The translations under genes were made by a program, and so were the position numbers. A stretch of 64,000 bases of DNA, from positions 128,955 through 192,954 of the forward strand of contig CAYMIJ010000005.1 in assembly GCA_964390465.1 (NCBI GenBank). The letters run 5' to 3'. Under the pieces are notes generated by a model. That model worked only from the letters and a program-made list of their open reading frames with translations, made no database searches and was not told the origin of the DNA. Origin of the DNA: JADZAI01 sp964390465 (lineage in GTDB: Bacteria > Pseudomonadota > Alphaproteobacteria > Micropepsales > Micropepsaceae). This document shows, in pieces, positions 33,691-42,243 of this stretch. Each line of letters opens with the position of its first letter. Positions within the stretch are counted from its first letter, which is position 1.

Positions 33691-33993
33691 ATGATCGTTC
33701 TGGCCGGTACCTTCCGCTTCGACCCCACAAAGATGGAGGCAGCCCGTCCGGCGGTCGCGGCCATCATCGCCGGCTCGCGGGCTGAAGAAGGCTGTGTTGA
33801 GTTTTCCTTCGCGCAGGACGTGGCCGACCCGGCTTTGGTGCGGGTGTTTGAAGTCTGGCGCGATGGCCCGGCGCTCGACGCCCATAAACAGACGCCCCAT
33901 TTCAAGGATTGGGTGGCGGCGCGCGAGGCGATCGGCATGCATGACCGTCAGCTCGCGCTCTATGAAGTGAGCGCGATCACGCCGGTGCCGTGA
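33691..33993 (+). CDS. ABM-domain putative quinol/antibiotic-biosynthesis-type monooxygenase
   Basis: 100 residues. Single ABM domain: IVLAGTFRFDPTKMEAARPAV, then EEGCVEFSFAQDVADP, VRVFEVWRD and HKQTPHFKDWV, typical of YgiN-like dimers. Cofactor-free; roles range from quinol oxidation to haem handling, and none can be chosen here. The ribosome site AGGGAGA precedes the ATG. It is divergent from dapE. Confidence 0.88.
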   Translation: MIVLAGTFRFDPTKMEAARPAVAAIIAGSRAEEGCVEFSFAQDVADPALVRVFEVWRDGPALDAHKQTPHFKDWVAAREAIGMHDRQLALYEVSAITPVP

Positions 33994-34036
33994 CGCCGTC
34001 TGAAATCGGGGCTTTTCTAAATTCTCGACTCTTTTG

Positions 34037-34061
34037 GGAACCCGAACGCTGGTGCCGCGTT
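34037..34061 (+). promoter_or_regulatory. EcfG-type general stress response promoter
   Basis: GGAAC (34037-34041), exactly 16 nt, CGTT (34058-34061). This is the consensus for alphaproteobacterial EcfG (sigma-E-type general stress) promoters. It lies about 50 nt upstream of the DUF883 gene start. Confidence 0.8.
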
Positions 34062-34114
34062 CTTCAGGGGCAGGCCACTATGACAGCGGCCCAGAATTTC
34101 CCAAGGAGATGACC

Positions 34115-34456
34115 ATGAACACCACTGCCCAGAACATGTCGAATAACCTGAAGTCCGCCGCGCGTGAGGTCACCACCGAAGCCAAGAATCTGGCACGTGA
34201 AACGACCGCCGAGGTGAAATCCTTCGCCGCACGCGCAGCTGATACCGCGTCCGATGTCTATGACGATGTCTCGACGGCCGTCACCAAGGGCATGCGTCAG
34301 GCATCAAACAAAGGTGCGGATGTCGCCGAATGGACCGCCAACAAGATGAGCGATCAGGTCGACCAGCTGCGTGTCCACACGATGGACAAGCCGATCCAGA
34401 CCGTCGCCATCGCCGCAGGCATCGGCCTGCTCGCGGGCCTCATCCTCGCCCGCTGA
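34115..34456 (+). CDS. DUF883/ElaB-YqjD-type membrane-anchored stress protein
   Basis: 113 residues. A long amphipathic helical region with repeated TEAKNLARETTAEVKSFAARAADTASDV pattern is followed by a single C-terminal membrane helix (TVAIAAGIGLLAGLILAR). This is the layout of the DUF883 family, tail-anchored in the inner membrane; E. coli relatives bind ribosomes. The ATG at 34115 has AAGGAG 6 nt upstream. A textbook EcfG promoter lies before it and a strong terminator after, so it is a single gene of the stress regulon. Confidence 0.88.
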   Translation: MNTTAQNMSNNLKSAAREVTTEAKNLARETTAEVKSFAARAADTASDVYDDVSTAVTKGMRQASNKGADVAEWTANKMSDQVDQLRVHTMDKPIQTVAIAAGIGLLAGLILAR

Positions 34457-34516
34457 TCGCACGATAAGCGCTCGCCCGGCTCTGCCGGACTTGGCTGCCC
34501 CCCCAGCCGCGAGCTC

Positions 34517-34553
34517 ATGACCCGGCCAGAACCTTCTGGCCGGGTCATTTTTT
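34517..34553 (+). terminator. Strong intrinsic terminator after the DUF883 gene
   Basis: A 15-bp perfect stem (ATGACCCGGCCAGAA and complement) with a 2-nt CC loop region, followed by TTTTTT. It is 60 nt after the stop. One of the best terminators in the window. Confidence 0.93.
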
Positions 34554-34622
34554 ATCGTCATTCTTTTCTGATCGCGTTCTTCATGATGGCAATGGCTGTG
34601 GGCTGGACCCTATAATCTGACC

Positions 34623-35261
34623 ATGCCCAGCCTGGAACGACCTTTCCTCACTGAACCCGATGCGGTTGCCGCTGTTCTGTCGCTCGCGGCCTATTGCGCC
34701 TCGCAGAACTGGCTGCCTGCGACGGCTGGCAATTTTTCGGCGCGCATTGATGCCGCACGCGCGGCCTGCACCGCCACCGGCACCGACAAGACACAACTGA
34801 CTGCGGCGGGCGTTCTCACGCTCGACATCTCTGCCAATCTTGATGGCGACACAAATCCGCGCCTGTCAGCGGAAGGGCCGCTTCATCTTCAGCTTTACCG
34901 GGATGATCCGATGATCGGGGCGGTGGCACACGCGCATCCGATTCCGGCCGTCGTGCTGTCGCGCCGCCACCTCGATGCGGGGAAGATCACCTTTGAGGGC
35001 TGGGAACTGCAAAAGGCCATTCGGGGCGTCATGACCCATGAAGGCAGTATCGACCTGCCCATCTTCGAGAACGATCAGGATACCAAGCGTCTGGGGCTGA
35101 AGGTCAGCGCCGCGATGAAAATCTGGCGCCAGCCGGTTTTTGGCTATCTCATTGCCGGGCATGGCATTTACGCTTGGGGGCGCACGGCAGCGGAAACCCG
35201 CCGTCACCTTGAAGCCTATGCCCATCTTCTGGCGCTCACCCTTGAGGAGGCACGCCTATGA
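34623..35261 (+). CDS. mtnB: Methylthioribulose-1-phosphate dehydratase
   Basis: 212 residues. Class II aldolase-like fold: ATAGNFSARI, SAEGPLHLQLYR, zinc ligands HAHPIPAVV and a later GHGIYAWG. Acts in the methionine salvage pathway. Overlaps mtnD by 4 nt. The order mtnB-mtnD-mtnC gives three consecutive steps; mtnA and mtnK-type genes are not in the window. Confidence 0.95.
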   Translation: MPSLERPFLTEPDAVAAVLSLAAYCASQNWLPATAGNFSARIDAARAACTATGTDKTQLTAAGVLTLDISANLDGDTNPRLSAEGPLHLQLYRDDPMIGAVAHAHPIPAVVLSRRHLDAGKITFEGWELQKAIRGVMTHEGSIDLPIFENDQDTKRLGLKVSAAMKIWRQPVFGYLIAGHGIYAWGRTAAETRRHLEAYAHLLALTLEEARL

Positions 35262-35821
35262 GCGAACTCACCATCACACCCGACAATGACCCCGGCCATG
35301 TTCTGCTGAACAGCAAGGACTTCGCCACCATCCAGGGCGAACTGAAAAAAATCGGCGTCGCTTTCGAACGCTGGCAGGCCGTGCAGCCGCTGAGCGCAGA
35401 GGCGGGTCAGGAGGAAGTGCTCGCCGCCTATCGCACCGATGTGGACCGGCTGGCGAGGGAGAATGGTTATCAGTCCGTCGATGTCGTGCGCATGAAGCCT
35501 GACCACCCCGACCGCGCGGCAATGCGCGCCAAGTTTCTGTCGGAACACATTCACGCCGATGACGAAGTGCGCTTTTTCGTCGAAGGCGAAGGCGCGTTCT
35601 ATCTGCGCGTCGCGGGCAAGGTGTACCGTGTTATCTGCGCAGCGGGTGATCTCATCTGGGTGCCCAAGAACACCACGCATTGGTTCGACGCGGGTGAAGC
35701 GCCACACTTCTGTGCCATCCGCATGTTCACGACTCCCGATGGCTGGGTTGCGACGTTTACCGGCGATGACATCGCCACGCGCTTTCCCGCTTATATCAAT
35801 CCGCCCGCCGAGGCCGCGTGA
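35258..35821 (+). CDS. mtnD: Acireductone dioxygenase
   Basis: 187 residues. Cupin with the metal motif EHIHADDEVRFFVEGEGAFY (His, His, Glu) and a second His in TTHWFDAG. Opens acireductone to the keto-acid precursor of methionine; the bound metal decides the product. Overlaps mtnB and mtnC by 4 nt each. Confidence 0.97.
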   Translation: MSELTITPDNDPGHVLLNSKDFATIQGELKKIGVAFERWQAVQPLSAEAGQEEVLAAYRTDVDRLARENGYQSVDVVRMKPDHPDRAAMRAKFLSEHIHADDEVRFFVEGEGAFYLRVAGKVYRVICAAGDLIWVPKNTTHWFDAGEAPHFCAIRMFTTPDGWVATFTGDDIATRFPAYINPPAEAA

Positions 35822-36510
35822 CCCTCAAAGCCATACTGCTGGATATTGAGGGCACGACGGCCCCGATCAGCTTTGTCGCTGAAACACTGTTCCCTTTCGC
35901 CGCCGCACGGTTGGATGCGTTCGTGCGCGCGCATAGCAGCGAACCGGAAGTGGCGGAGGCCCTGACAGAAACCGCAGATCTGGAAGGCCGCGCCCTTTCA
36001 ACGGACGAGGCGATTGCCGTTCTGCTTGGCTGGATCAAGGCCGACCGCAAGGTGACGCCGCTGAAAACCCTTCAGGGCAAGATCTGGCGCGAGGGCTATG
36101 AAAGCGGGGCCATCGTTTCGCCGGTCTATCCTGATGCGGTCGCCGCCATGAAAGCATGGAATGCGCGCGGGCTCAGGCTGGATGTCTATTCATCTGGTTC
36201 GGTCGAGGCGCAGAAGCTGCTTTACGGCTACACGCAGGCGGGCGATCTGACGGGCCTGTTCACGGATTACTTCGACACCCGCACCGGTGCGAAAATGGAA
36301 GCCGCGTCCTACACAAAAATCGCGCAAGCGATTGGCCGCGCGCCATCTGAGGTTCTGTTCCTGTCGGATCTGCCCCGCGAGGTTGAGGCCGCCCTGCAAG
36401 CCGGGATGCGCTCCATCCGCATTGACCGGACAATGCCGCCGGGCACACAGCGCGCAGAGGGCGCTGTCATCGTCGCTGCTGATTTCAGCGTGGTGGAACG
36501 GTTGATCTAG
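35818..36510 (+). CDS. mtnC: Acireductone synthase (enolase-phosphatase E1)
   Basis: 230 residues from a GTG overlapping mtnD. HAD-family: LLDIEGTTAPISF (nucleophile Asp with Glu at +2, the MtnC variant), YSSGSVEAQKLL and FLSDLPREVEAAL. Produces acireductone from 2,3-diketomethylthiopentyl-1-phosphate. Convergent with olsB, overlapping by 4 nt. Confidence 0.97.
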   Translation: MTLKAILLDIEGTTAPISFVAETLFPFAAARLDAFVRAHSSEPEVAEALTETADLEGRALSTDEAIAVLLGWIKADRKVTPLKTLQGKIWREGYESGAIVSPVYPDAVAAMKAWNARGLRLDVYSSGSVEAQKLLYGYTQAGDLTGLFTDYFDTRTGAKMEAASYTKIAQAIGRAPSEVLFLSDLPREVEAALQAGMRSIRIDRTMPPGTQRAEGAVIVAADFSVVERLI

Positions 36511-37331
36511 CCCGGACTGCGGCGTGTCAGGAAAGCGCGCAGGCGCTTGTCCATCCGGGCGGTCGGAAAATAGATGAACACATCTGTCGTGTTGAACTGG
36601 TGATCGATCACCGCGCCGTCGCCGATATAGGTGCCCGCGCGGATATACCCTTTCACCAGCGGCGGCAGCTCGTGAAGGGCTGTGGCCGGATTGATCTCTT
36701 CTTTCGACACCAGATTCATGTCCACAAAGCGGTCTGGTACGGCGCGCACCTGCGGCAGGTCCGGCGGCACGCTGTGGAAATGATACAGATAGGCGAGTTC
36801 CAGCTTCATCGCGGCTGGGTCGATGCCGGGCAGTGACGCGCAGCCAAACATCAGATCAATCTCATTGCCGATGAGATAATGCATCAACCCGCGCCACATG
36901 AACTGCATGACGGTGCTGGAGCGATAGTCCTTCGCTACACAGCTGCGTCCCAGCTCCAGCAGTTTGACCTCCGGTGCCGATTTCGCCAGAAGCTCGCTCA
37001 GGTCATATTCGGCGGCGCTGTAAAAGCCGCCATTCTTTTCAGCAACCGCACGTCGCAGCAGCCGATAGCAGCCGACCACCGCCCCACCGGCGTCATGGTC
37101 GAAGACGAGCAGATGATCGCAGAACGCGTCATAGCGGTCGAAGTCGAGGCGCGCGGCAGCCATCTCCGGCGTCGGGCTGGCTTTCATCTCCTCGTAGAAA
37201 ACTTCATAGCGCAGCCGCTGGGCGGCTTCGATTTCGTCTCTCGAGCGGGCGAGTCGTGCCTCAAGGGCGCCTGATCGCGCCAGCACGTCGTTTTTTTCAG
37301 CCAGGCTGTCACTCACGCTGTCACTGCACAT
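36507..37331 (-). CDS. olsB: GNAT-type ornithine N-acyltransferase (OlsB-like)
   Basis: 274 residues. Signature AAQRLRYEVFYEEMKA, LVFDHDAGGAVVGCYRLL, KLLELGRSCVAKDYRSSTVMQFMWRGLMHYLIGNEIDLMFGCASLPG is the hemolysin-like/OlsB family. OlsB makes lyso-ornithine lipid from ornithine and acyl-ACP. No olsA is next to it. The exact acceptor is inferred from family. It is divergent from the AmpG-like gene. Confidence 0.82.
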   Translation of the reverse strand: MCSDSVSDSLAEKNDVLARSGALEARLARSRDEIEAAQRLRYEVFYEEMKASPTPEMAAARLDFDRYDAFCDHLLVFDHDAGGAVVGCYRLLRRAVAEKNGGFYSAAEYDLSELLAKSAPEVKLLELGRSCVAKDYRSSTVMQFMWRGLMHYLIGNEIDLMFGCASLPGIDPAAMKLELAYLYHFHSVPPDLPQVRAVPDRFVDMNLVSKEEINPATALHELPPLVKGYIRAGTYIGDGAVIDHQFNTTDVFIYFPTARMDKRLRAFLTRRSPG

Positions 37332-37446
37332 GCGTTCAAAAAAGAGAGACTAAGCCATTCTGCGCGGCGGTTCAAACGTCCTCTCTCGACGCGCCGGGCC
37401 ACACACGACATCGTGGCGGCCACGAATCACTGATAGGCAAAACGCC

Positions 37447-39087
37447 ATGGCGGACACCTCCAAGGCAGACAGCGCGCTGGGCAGAGCGCGCGTCGTTCTG
37501 GGCTCTCGCAAGACGGCCTCCATGCTGGCTTTGGGCTTCGCCTCCGGGCTGCCTTTCGTGCTGCTGGTCGGCACCCTGAACGCCTGGCTGGGGGCGGCCG
37601 GGGTCGATCTTGCCACCATCGGCATCCTGTCGTGGATCGGCCTTGCCTATGCCTTCAAGTTCCTGTGGTCGCCGGTTGTGAACATGCCGCCGCCAGTGTT
37701 CGCTTTTCTGGGCCGGCGGCGCGGCTGGATGGCGCTGTGTCAGATCATCATTTCAGCGGCGATCGCGGTGATCGCCCTGAACGACCCGGCCACGGGTCTT
37801 GGCGCCGTCACCCTGGCTGCCGCCGCTGCCGCCTTCGCCTCAGCCACACAGGACATGACCATTGACGCCTGGCGCATTGAGGCGGCTGGCGATGACGCTC
37901 CGCTTGACCTCATGTCGGCGGTCTATCAGTTCGGCTATCGCACGGCTGCACTGGCGGGCGGGGCGGGTGCCTTGCTGCTGGCGGATGTGACCTCGTGGAA
38001 CAATGTCTATCTCATGGCGGCGGGCGTTATGGCGCTGTCGCTGTTCGCGACATGGGCCGCCCCGGAACCTGCCGCCACCCTTGCCGCCGCCAGCCATGCT
38101 TTGCCACCTGATGCGCGCACACGGCGCACCCGCAACATGGTCGTCTATCTCATCCTGACCGCATGGGCGGCGTCTGCTGCCGTCATCATAATCTTTATGG
38201 TGTTGACGCTGACCAGCGCCACACCGCCCAAGGCATCCGACTTCACGCAATATGCCGGGCCCACCATCGTGGCCGCGACCGTACTTCTGCCCTGCCTTCT
38301 GGCGGCATGGATCGCGGCCCGGCCTGATCTGCGCGATCCAGCACCGGGGCCGGGTTTCACAGGGCGGCTTTACGGCGCGATCGTCACGCCTTTCGCTGAA
38401 CTGATGGCCCGGCTTGGCTGGGCCGCCATACTGGTGATGGTGCTGATCCTCACCTACCGCCTGACCGACTCCATCTGGGGCCCGTTCGCCTTCCCCTTTT
38501 ATCTGAACGAGATGCACTACACGAACACCGAGGTGGCGCTTGCCTCGAAAACCTTCGGCGTCATCATGACCATTGCGGGTATCGCGCTGGCCGCCGTGCT
38601 GCTGGTGTGGCTGGGGCGCATGGTCTGCCTCACGCTTGGCGCGATCGTCGCCGCTGCAACCAACCTGCTCTATGCTGATCTCGCGTCAGGGGCGCCGGGC
38701 ATTGATGCCTTTCTGAACGCGACGGGGCTTTCGTCAGCCTTTGGCACTGTCGGACTCGACATGCGCATGGGGCGTCTGATGACTGCCATCACAGCCGAAA
38801 ACATCGCGGCCGGTTTTGCGGGTGCGGCCTTCGTTGCCTATCTTTCCTCACTCGCCAGCAAACTGCACGGCGCGGTGCAGTTTGCGGTCTTCACCTCGCT
38901 GACGCTGCTGGTCGGCACGCTGGGGCGCGGCGCACTGGGTGAGATGATCAAGACAGATGGCTACCCGGCCGTCTTCATCATGACGGCACTGCTCGGCATC
39001 ATTGCCGTCATCGCCTGTATTCTGGAATGGATTCGCATGGCCCGCATCGAGCGACGCGAAGCCGCGCAGGGCGCTCAGGCGGCCTGA
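37447..39087 (+). CDS. AmpG-like MFS permease (muropeptide transporter family)
   Basis: 546 residues with about 12-14 membrane helices. The start MLALGFASGLPFVLLVGTLNAWL...GILSWIGLAYAFKFLWSPVV is the AmpG signature, followed by RRGWMALCQI and SATQDMTIDAWRIE. AmpG imports anhydromuropeptides from the periplasm for recycling. It is at the longer end of the family. Its last 13 nt overlap the convergent hybrid kinase gene. Confidence 0.88.
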   Translation: MADTSKADSALGRARVVLGSRKTASMLALGFASGLPFVLLVGTLNAWLGAAGVDLATIGILSWIGLAYAFKFLWSPVVNMPPPVFAFLGRRRGWMALCQIIISAAIAVIALNDPATGLGAVTLAAAAAAFASATQDMTIDAWRIEAAGDDAPLDLMSAVYQFGYRTAALAGGAGALLLADVTSWNNVYLMAAGVMALSLFATWAAPEPAATLAAASHALPPDARTRRTRNMVVYLILTAWAASAAVIIIFMVLTLTSATPPKASDFTQYAGPTIVAATVLLPCLLAAWIAARPDLRDPAPGPGFTGRLYGAIVTPFAELMARLGWAAILVMVLILTYRLTDSIWGPFAFPFYLNEMHYTNTEVALASKTFGVIMTIAGIALAAVLLVWLGRMVCLTLGAIVAAATNLLYADLASGAPGIDAFLNATGLSSAFGTVGLDMRMGRLMTAITAENIAAGFAGAAFVAYLSSLASKLHGAVQFAVFTSLTLLVGTLGRGALGEMIKTDGYPAVFIMTALLGIIAVIACILEWIRMARIERREAAQGAQAA

Positions 39088-41357
39088 TGGCTGGGTGAGG
39101 CCCAGCGGGCGATTGCGGCGTTCAAAGCATTCGCATCCAGCGGCTTGGTCAGGAAATCATCCATCCCGGCTTTCAGGCAGCGCTGCTTATCTTCGTCCAT
39201 GGCGCTGGCGGTCAGCGCGATAATGGGGATATGGGCGGCGGGTGCAGCCTTGCTTTCAGCGGCGCGGATACGGCGCGTCGCTTCAATGCCATCCATGCCC
39301 GGCATGTGGACGTCCATCAGCACCAGCGCGTAGTCCGGCTTTGAGGTCCATGCCGCCAGCGCCTCATTGCCGTCGCGCACGGAATCAACCGCATGGCCCA
39401 TGCGCTTCAGCAGCGAAACGGTCAGCAGCGTGTTGATCTCGTTGTCTTCGGCCACAAGAATATGGATGCCGCTCTTGGGCGTCGGCACAGTTGCCGCCGG
39501 TACAGGCGCTTCTGGCAATGAGACCGTCGGCGGCGGTGCGGGCGGCAGTTCAACACCTGCAATCGGGCCGGGGTCGCGATGCGCCAGAACGTCGACGAGA
39601 CGACGCTCGAACACCATATGGCGCACCGGCGTCACATGATAGCTGGTGGCCCCGGCGGTGCGCAGGGCTGGTATCCGGCTTCGATCTGTCGGTGCGAGCA
39701 GCGCGATGATCTCCGCATCATGGCTCATCCGGCCCCGCAGATCCTCAAGACATGTTTCTGCATCCGTGCCGTCCAACGACGCACTGAGAATCAGGATGCC
39801 CGGCTGGGTGGCAGCAATTGCCGCATACGCATCAGCAAGATCAGCGCAGATCGAAACCGCCATACCCGTCATGCGAAGCCGGGCGGCAAGTGTTTCTCGC
39901 AGGACCAGCGATGGCGAAAGAACCACTGCCCTGTGGCGATTGAGATCGGGCAGCGCTGGGGCGATATGCGCCGCCCCGGATGTGCCAAAGCTTGCGGTGA
40001 ACCAGAACAGGCTGCCACCCGCCGCGCCATCGTTGACGCCGATGGCGCCCGCCATCGCCTCAACGATCTTCTTGCTGATCGCCAGCCCAAGGCCGGTGCC
40101 ACCGAACTTGCGGCTATGGGTTGAATCCGCCTGTTCAAAATGGCCGAAGATGCGCTCGCGCGCGTCTTCGGGAATGCCAATGCCCGTATCTTCCACCTCG
40201 AAGCGCAGATTGAGACGCCGCACACCCGGCACCCCATCGCGCTTGACGCGAAGAATGACACCGCCCGCTTCAGTGAACTTGATCGCATTGCCTGCCAGAT
40301 TGAGCAGGATCTGGCGCAAACGCTGTTCATCGCCCACGAGATCGTCAGGCACATCGGCGTCGATGGCCGCCGCGATATCTATGCCCTTCTGATAGGCGCG
40401 CGTCGACAGAAGCTCGGTCACCTGATCGACCAGCGCACGCAGGCCGAACTTTTCGCGCGCCAGCTCAAGCCCGCCGGCCTCGATTTTTGAAAAGTCGAGA
40501 ATGTCGTTGATAAGCTCGACCAGCGCTTCGCCCGACTGTTTGACGGCCAGCGTGTAGGCCTGCTGTTCGGGACTGAGCGGCGTTTCCAGCAACAGGCCCG
40601 CCATGCCGATCACGCCATTCATGGGCGTACGGATTTCATGGCTCATCGTGGCCAGGAACAGTGACTTGGCGCGGCTGGTCTGTTCTGCCCGGTCCAACGC
40701 CGCCGCCACCGTGCGTTCGGCAACCTTGCGGTCGGTAATGTCGCGTCCGACCGACTGGATTTCAATCAATCGGCCTTCATCGTCACGGATGGGGTAGTCT
40801 TCCCATGAATACCAGCGCCACCCCGCATTGGTGCGGATGTGCTGATCGTAGCGCAGGCGAGGCATATCGCCTGAGCCCGCAAAAGCATGCAGCAAAGGTG
40901 GCGGATCATCGGGATGGAAGATGGGCGTGAATGTCTGGCGCAGACAGTCCTCGCGGGTGAGATTGAAAACCGTGCAGAAGGCGTCGTTGACGAAGGTCAA
41001 GCGGCCATCAGGCCATTTGCGTAAGATCGCATCGCCCTGAGCATCGACCAGACCGCGATAGCGCTGCTCGTTCTCGCGCAGCTCCGTGTTGATGAGCTCC
41101 AGATGATCCATGGCGCTCTTTTGTTCTTCGGTCACGCGGCGCAGATGCGCATGCTGAGCCTTCGACATCATCAAGTTGAGGCGGGCGCGCAGGACTGCGG
41201 CGATCATTACGGCGGCGGCACAGAATGAAAGCGCCACCGTCAGCGCTGGATCGGCACTGAGCGGCACGTTGTTCACATAGCGCACGGCCATGACACCCGC
41301 CGCCCACAGAAACGCGGAGATGCCAGAACCAAGTGCGATGGCGCGCGGCCAACCCAT
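39075..41357 (-). CDS. Hybrid sensor histidine kinase with PAS domain, pseudo-receiver and receiver
   Basis: 760 residues. Two membrane helices (about 8-28 and 38-58), a PAS domain (95-215), HisKA with phospho-acceptor H240 (ATMSHEIRTPMNG), HATPase (340-457; NLAGNAIKF, DTGIGI, GTGLGLAI), then two receiver-like domains. The first (476-592) lacks the acidic pair and the phospho-Asp (S525), so it is a pseudo-receiver; the second (632-752) is intact, with E637-D638, D682 and K738. No response regulator gene adjoins it, so the output partner is elsewhere. Confidence 0.93.
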   Translation of the reverse strand: MGWPRAIALGSGISAFLWAAGVMAVRYVNNVPLSADPALTVALSFCAAAVMIAAVLRARLNLMMSKAQHAHLRRVTEEQKSAMDHLELINTELRENEQRYRGLVDAQGDAILRKWPDGRLTFVNDAFCTVFNLTREDCLRQTFTPIFHPDDPPPLLHAFAGSGDMPRLRYDQHIRTNAGWRWYSWEDYPIRDDEGRLIEIQSVGRDITDRKVAERTVAAALDRAEQTSRAKSLFLATMSHEIRTPMNGVIGMAGLLLETPLSPEQQAYTLAVKQSGEALVELINDILDFSKIEAGGLELAREKFGLRALVDQVTELLSTRAYQKGIDIAAAIDADVPDDLVGDEQRLRQILLNLAGNAIKFTEAGGVILRVKRDGVPGVRRLNLRFEVEDTGIGIPEDARERIFGHFEQADSTHSRKFGGTGLGLAISKKIVEAMAGAIGVNDGAAGGSLFWFTASFGTSGAAHIAPALPDLNRHRAVVLSPSLVLRETLAARLRMTGMAVSICADLADAYAAIAATQPGILILSASLDGTDAETCLEDLRGRMSHDAEIIALLAPTDRSRIPALRTAGATSYHVTPVRHMVFERRLVDVLAHRDPGPIAGVELPPAPPPTVSLPEAPVPAATVPTPKSGIHILVAEDNEINTLLTVSLLKRMGHAVDSVRDGNEALAAWTSKPDYALVLMDVHMPGMDGIEATRRIRAAESKAAPAAHIPIIALTASAMDEDKQRCLKAGMDDFLTKPLDANALNAAIARWASPSHQAA

Positions 41358-41452
41358 GAAAACCCGCCGGAAAGATAGACGGGTGCAGGCTAACGCGCCG
41401 CGCGCTGCAAATGGGTTAACGGCGGCGGACGCGCCTCACCCTGAAACCTGAT

Positions 41453-42151
41453 CTATTCAACAGGATAACCGATTGAGATTTCGGTGACCTTCGGCTTCGC
41501 CTTGCGCACATCAGCCATGTCGGAGGTGAGATCAACCTCACCCAGAACGCTTTCGGGCGCGTCACTTGCCGACTGCATCATGCGGACAGAGACGAAACAG
41601 CCGGGTTTGTTTTCAAGCGCACCGCCATTCCAGTCCTGAATATAGCCGCCGTAATCCCAGCCGAAGCCGCCGAGCTTGAAGGGTTTGCCGTTCAGCTTTT
41701 CCAGCGTTTCGATGTCCGTGCCAATCTTGATGCCGGTATCTGTCTGCCACAGGATTTCGGTTTTCCAGGGGTTTTCACCATCCGGGTCCGACTGCCAGTC
41801 GACCTGAATCGACGCATTGGCAAGACCGCTGCGCTTGGCCTCATCGTTCCACATCACGGTGACGCGGCGGGCGGGATCATCGGGGAAAACGACAGTGGCA
41901 TTCATCTCCATGCCTTCCGGGCCGGGCACGGATTTGAAGGCCACGTTCTTTTCGCCGAAGGCCGCCTTCAGCTTGGCTTCTGAAGTGTCGGCGGCGAACG
42001 GCCCGCCGCAGCTCAGCACCTGAACGTCCTTGGCCCCGGCGGCTTGCGGCGCGACGGCCGGTGATGGCGCTGCGTTTTCGGCAATCGCCGGTGAAATGGA
42101 TATGGCTGCAAACGCCAGACAGGCTGAGTGCAAAAGATATGAACGGCGCAT
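41453..42151 (-). CDS. Secreted hypothetical protein
   Basis: 232 residues with a signal peptide (cleavage near PAIA-EN) and an Ala/Pro-rich linker. The folded part has two well separated Cys (LSCGGPF and KPGCFVS), short acidic and aromatic patches (FGWDYGGYIQDWNGG), and ends IGYPVE. It recurs as an alphaproteobacterial hypothetical, but I know no function. It lies behind the comM gene (92 nt before its end) on the same strand orientation but not tightly coupled. Confidence 0.7.
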   Translation of the reverse strand: MRRSYLLHSACLAFAAISISPAIAENAAPSPAVAPQAAGAKDVQVLSCGGPFAADTSEAKLKAAFGEKNVAFKSVPGPEGMEMNATVVFPDDPARRVTVMWNDEAKRSGLANASIQVDWQSDPDGENPWKTEILWQTDTGIKIGTDIETLEKLNGKPFKLGGFGWDYGGYIQDWNGGALENKPGCFVSVRMMQSASDAPESVLGEVDLTSDMADVRKAKPKVTEISIGYPVE

Positions 42152-42243
42152 GGCGATTCTCAAATTTGTTGATGGGCGCAGTATGCGTGGTGCACCCCGC
42201 GCCGTCAAAGCGGCCATATGCCGCACCGCATCATCAGATATTT

